From Streptomyces sp. (GTDB lineage Bacteria; Actinomycetota; Actinomycetes; Streptomycetales; Streptomycetaceae): a DNA stretch of 64,000 bases. Position numbers and translations under genes: made by a program. Below are positions 8,167 to 17,420 of the stretch, piece by piece. Every line of letters begins with the position of its first letter. The first letter of the stretch is position 1. The stretch spans positions 1 to 64,000 of the forward strand of contig NZ_JAEKKT010000131.1 of assembly GCF_019510245.1 (NCBI RefSeq). Reading direction: 5' to 3'. The notes beneath the pieces are model-generated. The model was not told the DNA's origin and did no database searches. It saw only the letters and a program-made list of their open reading frames with translations.

Positions 8167-9663
8167 GTGAAGACCATCGAGCACTGGATCAACGGCTCCC
8201 TCACCCCGGGCTCAGCCTCCGACACCCAGCCGGTGTTCAACCCGGCCACCGGACTGGAGCAGGCCCAGGTGGTCCTCGGCGGCGCCACCGACGTCGACAC
8301 GGCGGTCCAGGCAGCCTCCCGCGCCTTCGAGACCTGGTCGGAGTCGTCCCTCACCCAGCGCACCCAGGTCATGTTCGCCTTCCGCCAGCTCCTCGTCGAG
8401 CACGAGGAAGAACTCGGCCGGATCATCTCCGCCGAACACGGCAAGACCGTCGACGACGCGCGCGGCGAGATCACCCGCGGCCGTGAGGTCGTCGAGTTCG
8501 CCTGCGGCCTCGGCGACGTCCTCAAGGGCAGCTTCTCCGACCAGGTCTCGCGTGGCGTGGACGTGCACAACTTCCGCCAGCCGCTCGGTGTGGTGGCGGG
8601 CATCACCCCCTTCAACTTCCCCGCGATGGTCCCGCTGTGGATGCACCCCATCGCCATCGCCACCGGCAACACGTTCATCCTCAAGCCCTCCGAGCGCGAC
8701 CCCTCCGCCGCGAACTTCGTCGCGGAGCTGTACACGAGGGCAGGTCTCCCGGACGGCGTCTTCAACGTCGTGCACGGCGGCAAGGACGCGGTCGACGCGA
8801 TCCTGACCCACCCCGGCATCGAGGCCGTCTCCTTCGTCGGATCGACGCCGATCGCCAAGTACGTGCACGAGCAGGCCACTTCGCACGGCAAGCGAGTGCA
8901 GGCCCTCGGCGGCGCCAAGAACCACGCCGTCGTCCTCCCGGACGCGGACCTGGAGTTCGCCGCCAACCACATCACGGCCGGCGCCTACGGCTCCGCGGGC
9001 GAACGCTGCATGGCCGTCTCGGTGGCCGTCGCCGTCGGCGACGCGGCGGACGGCCTGGTCGAGGTCCTGGAGCGCAAGGCCCGCGAGGTGAAGGTCGGCC
9101 CCGGTGACGTGCCCGGCACGGAGATGGGCCCGCTGGTCACCAAGGCCGCACAGGAACGTGTCGAGAAGGCGGTCGGCACCGCCGCCGCCCAGGGCGCCAC
9201 CGTCGTCGTCGACGGGCGTGGGCTGAAGGTCGACGGCCACGAGGAGGGCTTTTTCACGGGCCCGTCCCTGCTCGACCACGTCACCGCCGAGATGGACGCC
9301 TACAAGGAGGAATTGTTCGGGCCGGTCCTGGCCATCGTGCGCGCCGAGTCCCTCGACGAAGCGATCGCGTTGATCAACGCCAACCCCTACGGCAACGGCA
9401 CCGCCCTGTTCACCGCCTCCGGCGAGGCCGCCCGCCGATTCCAGCGCACCATCCACGTCGGCATGATCGGCATCAACGTGCCCGTCCCCGTCCCGATGTC
9501 GTACTACTCCTTCGGCGGCTGGAAGGACTCCCTCATCGGCGACAACCCCATCCATGGCCCCGAAGGCGTCCGCTTCTACACCCGCCCCAAGGTCGTCACC
9601 ACCCGCTGGCCCCAGCAGACCCAGAACATCGCCGCCGGCTTCGACTTCCCCACCTCCAACTGA
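8167..9663 (+). CDS. mmsA: CoA-acylating (methyl)malonate-semialdehyde dehydrogenase (IolA/MmsA)
   Basis: This 498-residue aldehyde dehydrogenase converts malonate semialdehyde to acetyl-CoA and CO2 with NAD+ and CoA, the last step of inositol catabolism. The same enzyme type handles methylmalonate semialdehyde in valine breakdown. Key segments are GVVAGITPFNFPAM (cofactor site), FVGSTPIAKYV, and SAGERCMA, where Cys281 is the nucleophile. The Glu general base of ordinary aldehyde dehydrogenases is missing at the usual position (LGGAKNHAVV), as is typical of MmsA. The GTG start follows AAAAGGAAA. It is the fifth gene of the operon. Confidence 0.92.
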   Translation: MKTIEHWINGSLTPGSASDTQPVFNPATGLEQAQVVLGGATDVDTAVQAASRAFETWSESSLTQRTQVMFAFRQLLVEHEEELGRIISAEHGKTVDDARGEITRGREVVEFACGLGDVLKGSFSDQVSRGVDVHNFRQPLGVVAGITPFNFPAMVPLWMHPIAIATGNTFILKPSERDPSAANFVAELYTRAGLPDGVFNVVHGGKDAVDAILTHPGIEAVSFVGSTPIAKYVHEQATSHGKRVQALGGAKNHAVVLPDADLEFAANHITAGAYGSAGERCMAVSVAVAVGDAADGLVEVLERKAREVKVGPGDVPGTEMGPLVTKAAQERVEKAVGTAAAQGATVVVDGRGLKVDGHEEGFFTGPSLLDHVTAEMDAYKEELFGPVLAIVRAESLDEAIALINANPYGNGTALFTASGEAARRFQRTIHVGMIGINVPVPVPMSYYSFGGWKDSLIGDNPIHGPEGVRFYTRPKVVTTRWPQQTQNIAAGFDFPTSN

Positions 9664-9694
9664 CCCCCGTCCCTCCCCCCCCAAAGGACACGCC

Positions 9695-10645
9695 ATGGCA
9701 ACGGCGCCATCCCCGCTCCGCACCACCGCCGGCAACCTGTGCCTGGGCTCCGCCCCCGACTCCTGGGGCATCTGGTTCCCCGAGGACGAGCACCAGGTGT
9801 CGTACACCCGCTTCCTCGACGAGTTGGCCGCGGCCGGGTACCAGTGGCTGGAACTCGGACCGTACGGCTACCTCCCCACCGACCCCCAGCGGCTGAAGGC
9901 AGAGCTGGACGCCCGCGGGCTCCAGGTCTCCGGCGGCACCGCCTTCGGCGCACTGCACCGGCCGGAAGCCTGGGACGACATGCTCGCCCACGTCCGCCAG
10001 GTCGCCACGCTGACGGCTGCCGCGGGCGCCCACCACCTGGTCCTGATCCCGCCGATGTACCGGGACGAGAAGAGCGGCGCGTTCACGGAGTCGCCGGAGC
10101 TGACCGCCGAGCAGTGGGCCGGCTTCGGCAAGGCCGCCGACCGGCTCGGCAAGCTGCTCCTCGACGAGTACGACGTACGCCTCGTTATCCACCCGCACGC
10201 CGACAGCCACATCCAGACCCAGCCGGAGATCGAACGGCTGCTGAACGAGTCGGACTCGCGCTACACCAACCTCTGCCTGGACACCGGGCACGTGGCGTAC
10301 GGCGGCGGTGACAACCTCGATCTGATCCGCCGCTTCGGCGAGCGCGTCGGCTACGTCCACATCAAGCAGATGGACCCCGAGGTGCTGGCCCAAGTGGCCG
10401 CCGAGGACCTGTCGTTCGGCGAGGCCGTCAAGCGCGGAGTATGTGTGTCGCCCCCGGCCGGTGTGCCGAACCCGGCCGACGTGGTGACCGAACTGGCCAA
10501 GCTGAACGCCGAGTTGTTCGTGATCGTCGAACAGGACCTGTACCCGTGCGCTCCCGAGGTGCCGCTGCCCATCGCGGTCAGCACGCGTGAGCACCTGGCC
10601 GGCTGCGGGCTGACGGGTACCCGACGCCCGAACCTCGACCGGTAG
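9695..10645 (+). CDS. iolE: Inosose dehydratase-like TIM barrel protein (IolE)
   Basis: This 316-residue protein has the xylose-isomerase-like TIM-barrel fold. The N-terminal GSAPDSWGIWFPEDE is the hallmark of IolE, which dehydrates scyllo-inosose to trihydroxycyclohexane-dione. Metal-ligand regions are visible as LVIHPHADSHIQT, CLDTGHVAYGGGD, YVHIKQMD and IVEQDLYP. The ATG at 9695 follows AAAGGACACGCC. It sits between mmsA and the MFS transporter. Assignment is good on motifs and locus; a related epimerase activity is possible. Confidence 0.87.
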   Translation: MATAPSPLRTTAGNLCLGSAPDSWGIWFPEDEHQVSYTRFLDELAAAGYQWLELGPYGYLPTDPQRLKAELDARGLQVSGGTAFGALHRPEAWDDMLAHVRQVATLTAAAGAHHLVLIPPMYRDEKSGAFTESPELTAEQWAGFGKAADRLGKLLLDEYDVRLVIHPHADSHIQTQPEIERLLNESDSRYTNLCLDTGHVAYGGGDNLDLIRRFGERVGYVHIKQMDPEVLAQVAAEDLSFGEAVKRGVCVSPPAGVPNPADVVTELAKLNAELFVIVEQDLYPCAPEVPLPIAVSTREHLAGCGLTGTRRPNLDR

Positions 10646-10654
10646 GAGGCCGCC

Positions 10655-12103
10655 ATGACCGTCAGGGACGACGCGGCTCAGGCCCCCACCCTCACGAACG
10701 ACGCCCCGCCCGCCGTCTCCCGGCGGCTGCGCGTCATCACCGTGATCGCCACCTTCGGCGGGCTGCTCTTCGGCTACGACACCGGTGTCATCAACGGCGC
10801 CCTGCCCTACATGACCGACGACCTCGGTCTGACCGCGGTCACCGAAGGCATGGTCACCAGCTCGCTGCTCCTCGGCGCGGCGCTGGGCGCGATCACCGGC
10901 GGCCGGCTGTCGGACGCGCGCGGACGGCGCCGTACGATCCTCACCCTCGCCGTGATCTTCTTCGTCGGCGCGCTGGGCTGCACACTCGCGCCGAACGTCG
11001 CGGTCATGGTGGTGGCCCGGTTCGTGCTCGGCCTCGCGGTCGGCGGCGCCTCGGTGACCGTGCCCGTCTACCTCGCGGAGGTCTCCCCCGCCGAGCGGCG
11101 CGGCGCGCTGGTCACCCGTAACGAACTGATGGTCGTCAGCGGGCAGTTGCTGGCCTTCACCTCCAACGCGATCATCGCCCAGGTCGGCGGCGAGTCCGGC
11201 GGGGTGTGGCGCTGGATGCTCGTGCTCGCCACCATCCCGGCCGTGGTGCTGTGGTTCGGCATGCTGGTGATGCCGGAGAGCCCGCGCTGGCTGGCCTCCC
11301 AGACCCGCTTCACCGAGGCTCTCGACGTGCTCAAGCAGGTGCGCTCCCAGCAGCGGGCCAACGCCGAGCTCGCCGAGGTCTCCGCGCTCGCGGTCAAGGA
11401 GGAGCAGGAGAGGCTCGGCGGCTGGCAGGACATGCGCTCCACGCCGTGGTTGCGCAAGCTGATGTTCATCGGCTTCGGCATCGCGATCGTGCAGCAGATC
11501 ACCGGCGTCAACACGATCATGTACTACGGCACCCAGATCCTCACCGCCGCAGGCTTCGCCGCCGACAGCGCCCTGACCGCCAACATCGCCAACGGCGTCA
11601 TCTCGGTACTGGCCACCTTCGTCGGCATCTGGCTGCTGGGCCGCGTGCCCCGTCGGCCGATGCTGATGACCGGCCAGATCGGTACCACGGCCGCCTTGTT
11701 GTTGATCGGTGTGTTCTCGCTGACGCTGCCGTCCGGCGACGGCCGGGCGTACGCCGTGCTCGCGATGACGGTCACCTTCCTCGCCTTCCAGCAGGGCGCG
11801 ATCTCCCCGGTGACCTGGCTGATGCTCTCGGAGATCTTCCCGATGCGGATGCGCGGCTTCGGCATGGGTGTCGCGGCGGTGGTGCTGTGGCTGACCAACT
11901 TCGCGATCGGCCTGGTCTTCCCGTTGCTGGTCTCCGGGATCGGAGTCTCCAACACCTTCTTCCTCTTCGTCGTGGCGGGCGTCCTCTCGCTCACCTTCGT
12001 GAAGCTCTACGTCCCCGAGACCAAGGGCCGCACCCTCGAAACCCTCGAAGCCGAACTCCGGGCGCGCTTCTCCCAGTCGGACCCAGTTAGGAAACGATCA
12101 TGA
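10655..12103 (+). CDS. MFS sugar/inositol:proton symporter (IolT-like)
   Basis: The 482-residue protein has twelve predicted membrane spans and the sugar-porter signatures. These are [19 protein letters not shown] in span 1, [12 protein letters not shown] after span 2, PESPRWL after span 6, [16 protein letters not shown] in span 7, and [12 protein letters not shown] at the C-terminus. It most likely imports myo-inositol with protons across the cytoplasmic membrane. The ATG is preceded by GGTAGGAGG. It overlaps the iolG start (ATGA), so transporter and dehydrogenase are coupled. Together with the upstream ABC ATPase, the locus seems to encode two uptake routes. Confidence 0.9.
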   Translation: MTVRDDAAQAPTLTNDAPPAVSRRLRVITVIATFGGLLFGYDTGVINGALPYMTDDLGLTAVTEGMVTSSLLLGAALGAITGGRLSDARGRRRTILTLAVIFFVGALGCTLAPNVAVMVVARFVLGLAVGGASVTVPVYLAEVSPAERRGALVTRNELMVVSGQLLAFTSNAIIAQVGGESGGVWRWMLVLATIPAVVLWFGMLVMPESPRWLASQTRFTEALDVLKQVRSQQRANAELAEVSALAVKEEQERLGGWQDMRSTPWLRKLMFIGFGIAIVQQITGVNTIMYYGTQILTAAGFAADSALTANIANGVISVLATFVGIWLLGRVPRRPMLMTGQIGTTAALLLIGVFSLTLPSGDGRAYAVLAMTVTFLAFQQGAISPVTWLMLSEIFPMRMRGFGMGVAAVVLWLTNFAIGLVFPLLVSGIGVSNTFFLFVVAGVLSLTFVKLYVPETKGRTLETLEAELRARFSQSDPVRKRS

Positions 12104-13116
12104 CTGTACGTGTAGGGGTCATCGGCGCCGGCTGGATCGGCAAGGAGCACATCCGGCGCCTCACCGACACCGTCACAGGTGCCCGCGTCACCGCGGTCAC
12201 CGACCTCGACGCCACCCGCGCCGAGGAGGCAGCGGCGCCGGTCGGCGCCCGGGTGCTGCCCGATGGCGCTGCCCTGATCGCGGCGGACGACGTCGACGCC
12301 GTCCTCGTGACGTCCTGGGGCCCGACCCATGCCGAGCACGTGCTGAATGCCATAGCCGCCGGGAAACCGGTCTTCTGCGAGAAGCCGCTGGCCACGACCG
12401 CCGAGGACTGCCTGAAGATCGTCGAGGCCGAGACGGCGCACGGCCGCCGGCTGGTCCAAGTCGGCTTCATGCGCCGCTACGACGCCGGCTACCGGAAGAT
12501 GAAGCAGGTCATCGACTCCGGCCGGATCGGCGAGCCGCTGATCGTGCACTGCGCCCACCGCAACCCGACCGTCCCCGAGTCGTACACGTCCTCCATGGCC
12601 GCCCTGGACACGGCGGTGCACGAGGTGGACGTACTGCGCTGGATGCTCGACGACGAGATCATCTCCACCCAGGTGATCACCCCGCGCGCCACGAGCAAGC
12701 GGTTCGAGCACCTCAAGGACCCGCAGATCATGCTCTTCGAGACCGCCAAGGGCGTCCGCATCGACCTGGAGGTCTTCGTCAACTGCCAGTACGGCTACGA
12801 CATCCAGTGCGAGGCCGTCGGCGAGGAGGGGCTGGTCCGGCTGCCCGACCCGGCCACGGTCGGCCTGCGCAGCGCCGGTCAGCACAGCACAGAGGTGCTG
12901 ACGGACTGGGTGGGCCGCTTCGCGGACGCCTTCGACACCGAGTTCCGCGAGTGGATAGCCAACCTGACGGCCGGCAACGAGCCCACGGGCCCGTCGGCCT
13001 GGGACGGCTACGCCGCGACCGTCATCACCAGCGCGACCGTCGAGGCCCTTGAGTCGGGCCGCGTCGTCGCCACCGACCTCAAGCCCCGTCCCGCCTTCTA
13101 CGGAGGTGCCGCGTGA
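12100..13116 (+). CDS. iolG: Inositol 2-dehydrogenase (IolG), Gfo/Idh/MocA family
   Basis: This 338-residue NAD-dependent dehydrogenase probably oxidises myo-inositol to scyllo-inosose, the first catabolic step. It has a Rossmann motif (GAGWIGKEH), the catalytic [28 protein letters not shown] and the C-terminal [13 protein letters not shown] typical of IolG. The start ATG overlaps the transporter stop; the end overlaps the next start (GTGA). Two other members of the same superfamily lie at the left end of the locus, so substrate preference among the three is open. Confidence 0.88.
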   Translation: MTVRVGVIGAGWIGKEHIRRLTDTVTGARVTAVTDLDATRAEEAAAPVGARVLPDGAALIAADDVDAVLVTSWGPTHAEHVLNAIAAGKPVFCEKPLATTAEDCLKIVEAETAHGRRLVQVGFMRRYDAGYRKMKQVIDSGRIGEPLIVHCAHRNPTVPESYTSSMAALDTAVHEVDVLRWMLDDEIISTQVITPRATSKRFEHLKDPQIMLFETAKGVRIDLEVFVNCQYGYDIQCEAVGEEGLVRLPDPATVGLRSAGQHSTEVLTDWVGRFADAFDTEFREWIANLTAGNEPTGPSAWDGYAATVITSATVEALESGRVVATDLKPRPAFYGGAA

Positions 13117-13979
13117 AGATCGCCCTCGACCCGTACATGTTCCGTGCCCTGCCGATCGACGACATGGTCCGCACGGTGGCCGAACTAGGCTACCGATACA
13201 TCGAGTTGTCGCCACGTGACGACTTCATGCCGTTCTTCCTCCACCCGCGCGCGGACGACGAGCGCATCGCCGAACTGAAGAACGCCCTGCGCACGCACGG
13301 CGTGAAGCTGTGCTCCGTACTGCCGTTGTACAAGTGGTCCTCACCGGACGAGACCGAGCGGCAGGCCGCCGTCCGCTACTGGAAGCGGATGATCGAGATC
13401 ACCGCCGACCTCGAATGCCCGCTGATGAACAGCGAGTTCAACGGTCGTCCCGAGCGCGCCGCCGAGAGCGAGGCCGCGTTCTGGCGCTCGCTGGAGGAAC
13501 TGCTGCCGCTGTTCGAGCGGGAGGGCATCGCCCTCAACCTGGAGGCCCATCCCGACGACTTCTGCGAGGAGAACACCCCGGCCGTCGACCTCGTCCGCGC
13601 GATCAACAAGCCGTGGGTCAACTACCTCTACTGCGCCCCGCACTCCTTCCACCTGTCCGGGACGGACCCGAAGGCCGACATCGCGGCGATGATGCGCTAC
13701 GCCGGTGACAAGCTCCAGCACGTCCACATCGCCGACTCCTTCAACCACAAGGGCTCCTCCGGCCTGCGCTACATCCTCAATCCGCCCGGCACCCCGGCCC
13801 GTATCCACCAGCACCTCGACATCGGTCAGGGCGAGGTCGACTGGGACGCCTTCTTCAGCACCCTGCGCGAGCTGAACTTCGACGGCGTCGCCACCGCCTG
13901 CGTCTTCGCCTGGGAGGAACGCGCCCACGAATCCTCCGCGTTCATGCTCGACCGCATCACCAAGGAACTCGCCGCGTAA
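13113..13979 (+). CDS. Sugar phosphate isomerase/epimerase family protein, IolE/IolH-like
   Basis: This 288-residue protein is a second xylose-isomerase-like TIM barrel in the operon. Metal-ligand regions are visible as [37 protein letters not shown] and the terminal [12 protein letters not shown]. It lacks the APDSWG signature of IolE. It probably interconverts a keto-inositol or inosose isomer, allowing use of other stereoisomers; this is inference. The GTG start overlaps the iolG stop. It is the last gene of the operon and is followed within 21 bp by a strong hairpin. Confidence 0.82.
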   Translation: MKIALDPYMFRALPIDDMVRTVAELGYRYIELSPRDDFMPFFLHPRADDERIAELKNALRTHGVKLCSVLPLYKWSSPDETERQAAVRYWKRMIEITADLECPLMNSEFNGRPERAAESEAAFWRSLEELLPLFEREGIALNLEAHPDDFCEENTPAVDLVRAINKPWVNYLYCAPHSFHLSGTDPKADIAAMMRYAGDKLQHVHIADSFNHKGSSGLRYILNPPGTPARIHQHLDIGQGEVDWDAFFSTLRELNFDGVATACVFAWEERAHESSAFMLDRITKELAA

Positions 13980-13999
13980 TCCCTCCGCCGGAGTCCGAC

Positions 14000-14033
14000 A
14001 GTGCCCGACGTCCGCCTCCGGACGCCGGGCACT
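14000..14033 (+). terminator. Rho-independent-type hairpin at the end of the iol operon
   Basis: A 15-bp stem with one mismatch closes a CCTC loop. The left arm is 14000-14014 (AGTGCCCGACGTCCG) and the right arm is 14019-14033. It starts 20 bp after the last iol stop. No U-tract follows, as is usual in Streptomyces. Confidence 0.75.
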
Positions 14034-15244
14034 CCGGCCCAGTGGCGTCGGGCGGCTTCGGCGTTGCAGCGGTCGGCGTCCGTGTAGCACCCGGCGCGGT
14101 GGCTGACGCCTGCCGTGGTGAGGGCCCGTGGTCCTCCCTATGCCCCACTGGGGCAAACCCGCCGCCGGGGGCCGTCACCCGGCGCGGGACGAACCGACTT
14201 CCCCAGCCCGGAGCCGAAGGCCGAGGCCCTGCGCCAAGGGTCTAGATGGCTTCTCCCACTGGAGGTCCTCTTCCTCCTCGACCGGTTCCCGGACCACGAC
14301 GGCTACCTCCAACCCCGCCCATTGGCGTTTTCGCCGGCCACGACCCCCGCAGACCGAACCGCATCGGGGTGGCGTCCTGCGCCATCCCATCCGTCCACGT
14401 CGCCAACTGACGGTGGTGCGCCCCGACGCGGTCTCCGGCACCCCAGTCATCGACCTGAAGCCGACGATGGCGCGGTTCCGCGCGGTGAACATCAAGCAGC
14501 CAGAATGGGTCAGCCGCCGGGGAGTGACTTCCAGCCGTGAACGGCCCCCGCCAGCCTCGTACGTCACACCGCTGCCTGTCGCGTATCGCGTGAAAAGGGC
14601 GGTAGCACTGCCTCGAAGGGTGACATACGCGCGACGTCGGATGCGTGTCCGAGCAAGATCCGGACCACACTAGGGCCGCCCCTCCATCGCTTGTCTCGAT
14701 GACGGCGGTTTCCGCTGGTCAAACTGTGCGCGATGCCTGCACCGCCAGCAGACGAAGAACCTGCCGGTGCCCGCCCGTCGGCCCCCGAGGTCGACGACCG
14801 CCTCAGGCAACCCGGCGTCACGACGTCCGATCTTCCAGTCGATCATGCTGTTGACCTGCAACAACTTAGCGAACAGGGCGAAAGGGCGGCGAATTCGCCC
14901 CGGATTCGCCCCCGACCCCCTCCCCTCATGGCAAGGACCAACGTTGATCTGCAGCTATGCGAATTCTGCCGCTGTACCAGCCATATGCCGCCAAAGAATC
15001 GGCAGACAAGCACAAAAACAGGCATACCTCACAATTCATTGACCACAGACCAACACTGATCGGCAGCTCAACCACAGGGCGCAGCTGCCATCCTCATGGC
15101 AAGCAGGCAGCGGGACCACGCCTCGCACCACGCCTCTCAACAGGCACTTTCCAGTTGGCCTTCCGTGGCACGGAAGCCGTATTGCGGCCTGATGGAACCC
15201 TTACCGACGATGTCGCCACGACCCAAAGACGGGAGCCGAACCCC
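14034..15244. other. Gene-poor gap between the iol operon and the Rieske oxygenase operon
   Basis: Apart from the TrmO-like relic I find no credible gene here. Open frames are short, lack ribosome sites and show no recognisable motifs. Bases from about 14850 to 15080 are noticeably less GC-rich than the surroundings. They include GGCGAATTCGCC, a 12-bp palindrome at 14888-14899. This may be promoter DNA for the downstream operon or old insertion debris. No terminal inverted repeats, tRNA or transposase remnant was recognised. Confidence 0.6.
14200..14515 (+). pseudogene. Relic of a TrmO-like tRNA m6t6A37 methyltransferase (TsaA/YaeB family)
   Basis: Fragments of one protein appear in two alternating frames. 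CAKGLDGFSHW (14230-14262) is in one frame. VLFLLDRFPDHDGY follows in another from 14265. PHRGGVLRHPIRP, LTVVRPDAVSGTPVIDLKP and IKQPEW (about 14353-14508) are back in the first frame. This order matches the family's pattern: EGLEGFSH, LxxxxDGY, RPHRGVFATRSPxRPNPIGLTVV, then GTPVxDIKP. At least two frameshifts and altered key residues make it non-functional. It lies alone in a gene-poor gap, which suggests a decayed gene rather than a sequencing slip. Confidence 0.7.
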
Positions 15245-16309
15245 ATGCCTCACACCACCGCCTTCGCCAGGAACCAGTGGTACGTCGCCGCCTACAGTCA
15301 CGAGGTGGGGCGCGAGTTGCTCGGGCGGACGATCCTCGGGGAACCCCTCGTGTTCTACCGGGCGGAGGAGGACGGCACGCCCGTCGCCCTCGGCGACCGC
15401 TGTGTGCACCGTCGTTACCCGCTGTCGGAGAGCGGTCTCGACGGCGACCGGATCGTGTGCGGGTACCACGGGTTCACCTACGACCGGACCGGCGCCTGCG
15501 TGTACGTGCCGGGCCAGAAACGCGTTCCGCGGACCGCCCGGGTCGCCTCCTACCCGGTGGTCGAGCAGGACTCGCTGGTGTGGGTGTGGGTCGGTGACCC
15601 GGCGCTCGCCGATCCGGACACCGTCCCGCGCGCCCGCCACCTGGACTCCCCCGGCTGGCTGACCGTGCGCGGCATGGAGCCCATCGACGCCGACTACGGG
15701 CTCCTCGTCGACAACCTCCTCGACCTCTCCCACGAGACCTACCTGCACGGCGGGTACATAGGCACCCCCGAGGTCGCCGAGACGCCCATCACCACCGAGG
15801 TCGACGAGGGCGCCGGGATCGTGCGGGTCAGCCGGCACATGGACGACGCCGAGTGCCCGCCGTTCTACGCCCGTTCGACCGGGATCGCCGGCCGGATCAC
15901 GCGCTGGCAGGACATCGAGTACCACGCGCCGTGTCTGTACCTGCTGCACAGCCGGATCGCGCCGGTCGGCGTGGTGCCGGAGGCGGACGGCAGCGACCCG
16001 AACGGCTTCCACACCGAGATCACCTACGCGATCACCCCGTCCTCGGACGGCAAGGTGTACGACTTCTGGATGGTCTCCCGGGACTGGGCGACCGACGACG
16101 CCGAGGTCACCGAGTTCCTGCGGAGCAACAACCACACGGTGGTCATGCAGGACGTGGACGCCCTCAACCTCCTCCAGCGGACGTTGGGTTCGGAGCGGGC
16201 CGGCTACCAGGAGCTGAGCATCAACATCGACACCGGCGGCCTCGCCGCCCGCCGTATCCTCGCCCGGCTGGTCGAGGAGGGCGACAAGCCCGTGGAGAAG
16301 GTCCTGTGA
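15245..16309 (+). CDS. Rieske [2Fe-2S] aromatic oxygenase, vanillate O-demethylase oxygenase-like (VanA)
   Basis: This 354-residue oxygenase carries an N-terminal Rieske cluster site: Cys53-x-His55 (CVHRRYPL) and Cys72-x2-His75 (CGYHGFTY). It also has a mononuclear iron site in DNLLDLSHETYLHGG, with His163 and His168. These features fit VanA-type O-demethylases, which split methoxybenzoates such as vanillate using O2. The ATG at 15245 follows GGGAGCC; the frame runs further upstream but without motifs or a ribosome site. It overlaps the next small gene and is two genes from its reductase, so the three form one operon. The actual aromatic substrate is unknown. Confidence 0.85.
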   Translation: MPHTTAFARNQWYVAAYSHEVGRELLGRTILGEPLVFYRAEEDGTPVALGDRCVHRRYPLSESGLDGDRIVCGYHGFTYDRTGACVYVPGQKRVPRTARVASYPVVEQDSLVWVWVGDPALADPDTVPRARHLDSPGWLTVRGMEPIDADYGLLVDNLLDLSHETYLHGGYIGTPEVAETPITTEVDEGAGIVRVSRHMDDAECPPFYARSTGIAGRITRWQDIEYHAPCLYLLHSRIAPVGVVPEADGSDPNGFHTEITYAITPSSDGKVYDFWMVSRDWATDDAEVTEFLRSNNHTVVMQDVDALNLLQRTLGSERAGYQELSINIDTGGLAARRILARLVEEGDKPVEKVL

Positions 16310-16485
16310 CCGCACCGGCCGGCGGGACCGGTGAGATCTACCGCATCGACTGGCTGCCGGGCACCGACGTCCTGCACGGCACCTGTCACTGCGGAGCCGA
16401 GCACGCCGCCCAGGACCCGGTCGAGATGTGGGAGTGGATGCTCGGCCACCCCGAAGGCCATCAGCCCCCGGAGCGCACCCCATGA
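16306..16485 (+). CDS. 59-residue Cys/His protein between the oxygenase and reductase genes
   Basis: I do not recognise a named family. The protein begins at GTG, overlapping the oxygenase stop, and its stop overlaps the reductase start, so it is embedded in the operon on both sides. It has IYRIDWLPGTDVLHGTCHCG at residues 11-30, giving a CHC cluster (Cys27, His28, Cys29) with His24 and His33 nearby, then an acidic amphipathic EMWEWMLGHPEGH. The cysteine pair could bind a metal or help assemble the Rieske protein. There is no signal peptide or membrane segment. Coding status is supported by coupling and GC-rich third positions. Confidence 0.7.
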   Translation: MTAPAGGTGEIYRIDWLPGTDVLHGTCHCGAEHAAQDPVEMWEWMLGHPEGHQPPERTP

Positions 16486-17420
16486 GCCTCTACGAAGCCG
16501 AACTGGTCGTAGGCGAGAGGGAGTCGGCAGCGGACGGTGTCGTCGCCCTCACCCTTCGGCACCCTCTCGGCGAGGAACTCCCGGACTGGGAGCCCGGCGC
16601 GCATGTCGATGTCGCGCTCGGGCCGGAGCTGGAACGGCAGTTCTCGCTCTGCGGGAATCCCGGGGACCGCTCCGGCTGGCGTATCGCGGTGCTCAGGGAG
16701 CCGGACGGGCGCGGCGGATCCGCATACGTCCACGACCAGTTGGGCGTCGGCGACAAGGTGCGGGTGCGCGGGCCGCGCAACCACTTCCGGCTCGAACCCG
16801 CACTCCGTTACCGGTTCGTCGCCGGCGGCATCGGCATCACCCCGATCCTGCCGATGCTGGCCGCCGCCGAGGCGGCGGGCGCCGAGTGGACGCTGCTGTA
16901 CGGCGGACGGACACGCCGGTCGATGGCCTTCACCGGGGAGTTGGCCCGGTACGGGGACGCGCGGGTCACCGTCGTTCCGCAGGACGAGTCCGGGCTGCTG
17001 GACCTGGCGGCCGTGCTCGACGACGTCCCGGACGGCACGCTCGTGTACTGCTGCGGTCCGGGGGCGCTGCTGGACGCGGTGGAGGAGCGCTGCCCGGCCG
17101 GCGTACTGCGGGTCGAGCGGTTCCAGCCGAAGGTGCAACAGGGTGCTGTGGAGCGGGAGTTCGAGGTGGTGCTGGCGCAGAGCGGCCGTACTCTCACCGT
17201 GGCGCCCGGTGTCTCCGTGCTCGACACCGTCCGGGCCGCCGGGGTAGAGGTGCTCTACTCGTGCACCGAGGGCACCTGCGGGACGTGTGAGACGGATGTC
17301 CTCGAGGGCGAGCCGGACCACCGGGACTCGGTGCTCACCGAGGAGGAGCGGGCGGCCGGGGAGACGATGCTCATCTGCGTGTCGCGCTGCCGAGGGGGGC
17401 GTCTGGTACTGGATCTGTGA
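16482..17420 (+). CDS. PDR/VanB family oxidoreductase (FMN/FAD, NAD and 2Fe-2S domains)
   Basis: This 312-residue reductase supplies electrons to the Rieske oxygenase encoded upstream. Domains in order are a flavin-binding barrel (ERQFSLCGNP), an NAD-binding domain (FVAGGIGITPILPML, then YCCGPGALL), and a C-terminal plant-type ferredoxin. The ferredoxin cluster cysteines are in YSCTEGTCGTCE and LICVSRC. The order FMN-NAD-2Fe2S is that of phthalate dioxygenase reductase and VanB. ATGA overlap couples it to the 59-residue gene. Its last 50 bases overlap the convergent IclR gene. Confidence 0.9.
   Translation: MSLYEAELVVGERESAADGVVALTLRHPLGEELPDWEPGAHVDVALGPELERQFSLCGNPGDRSGWRIAVLREPDGRGGSAYVHDQLGVGDKVRVRGPRNHFRLEPALRYRFVAGGIGITPILPMLAAAEAAGAEWTLLYGGRTRRSMAFTGELARYGDARVTVVPQDESGLLDLAAVLDDVPDGTLVYCCGPGALLDAVEERCPAGVLRVERFQPKVQQGAVEREFEVVLAQSGRTLTVAPGVSVLDTVRAAGVEVLYSCTEGTCGTCETDVLEGEPDHRDSVLTEEERAAGETMLICVSRCRGGRLVLDL

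Noticed and set aside
14564..14864. Possible short minus-strand genes in the gap after the iol operon
   Set aside because: Frames are under 90 codons, unlike any family I know, and lack ribosome sites; likely debris.
14957..15244. N-terminal extension of the Rieske oxygenase by 96 codons
   Set aside because: The extension has lower GC, no motifs and no ribosome site; the ATG at 15245 has both a ribosome site and the family's usual N-terminus.
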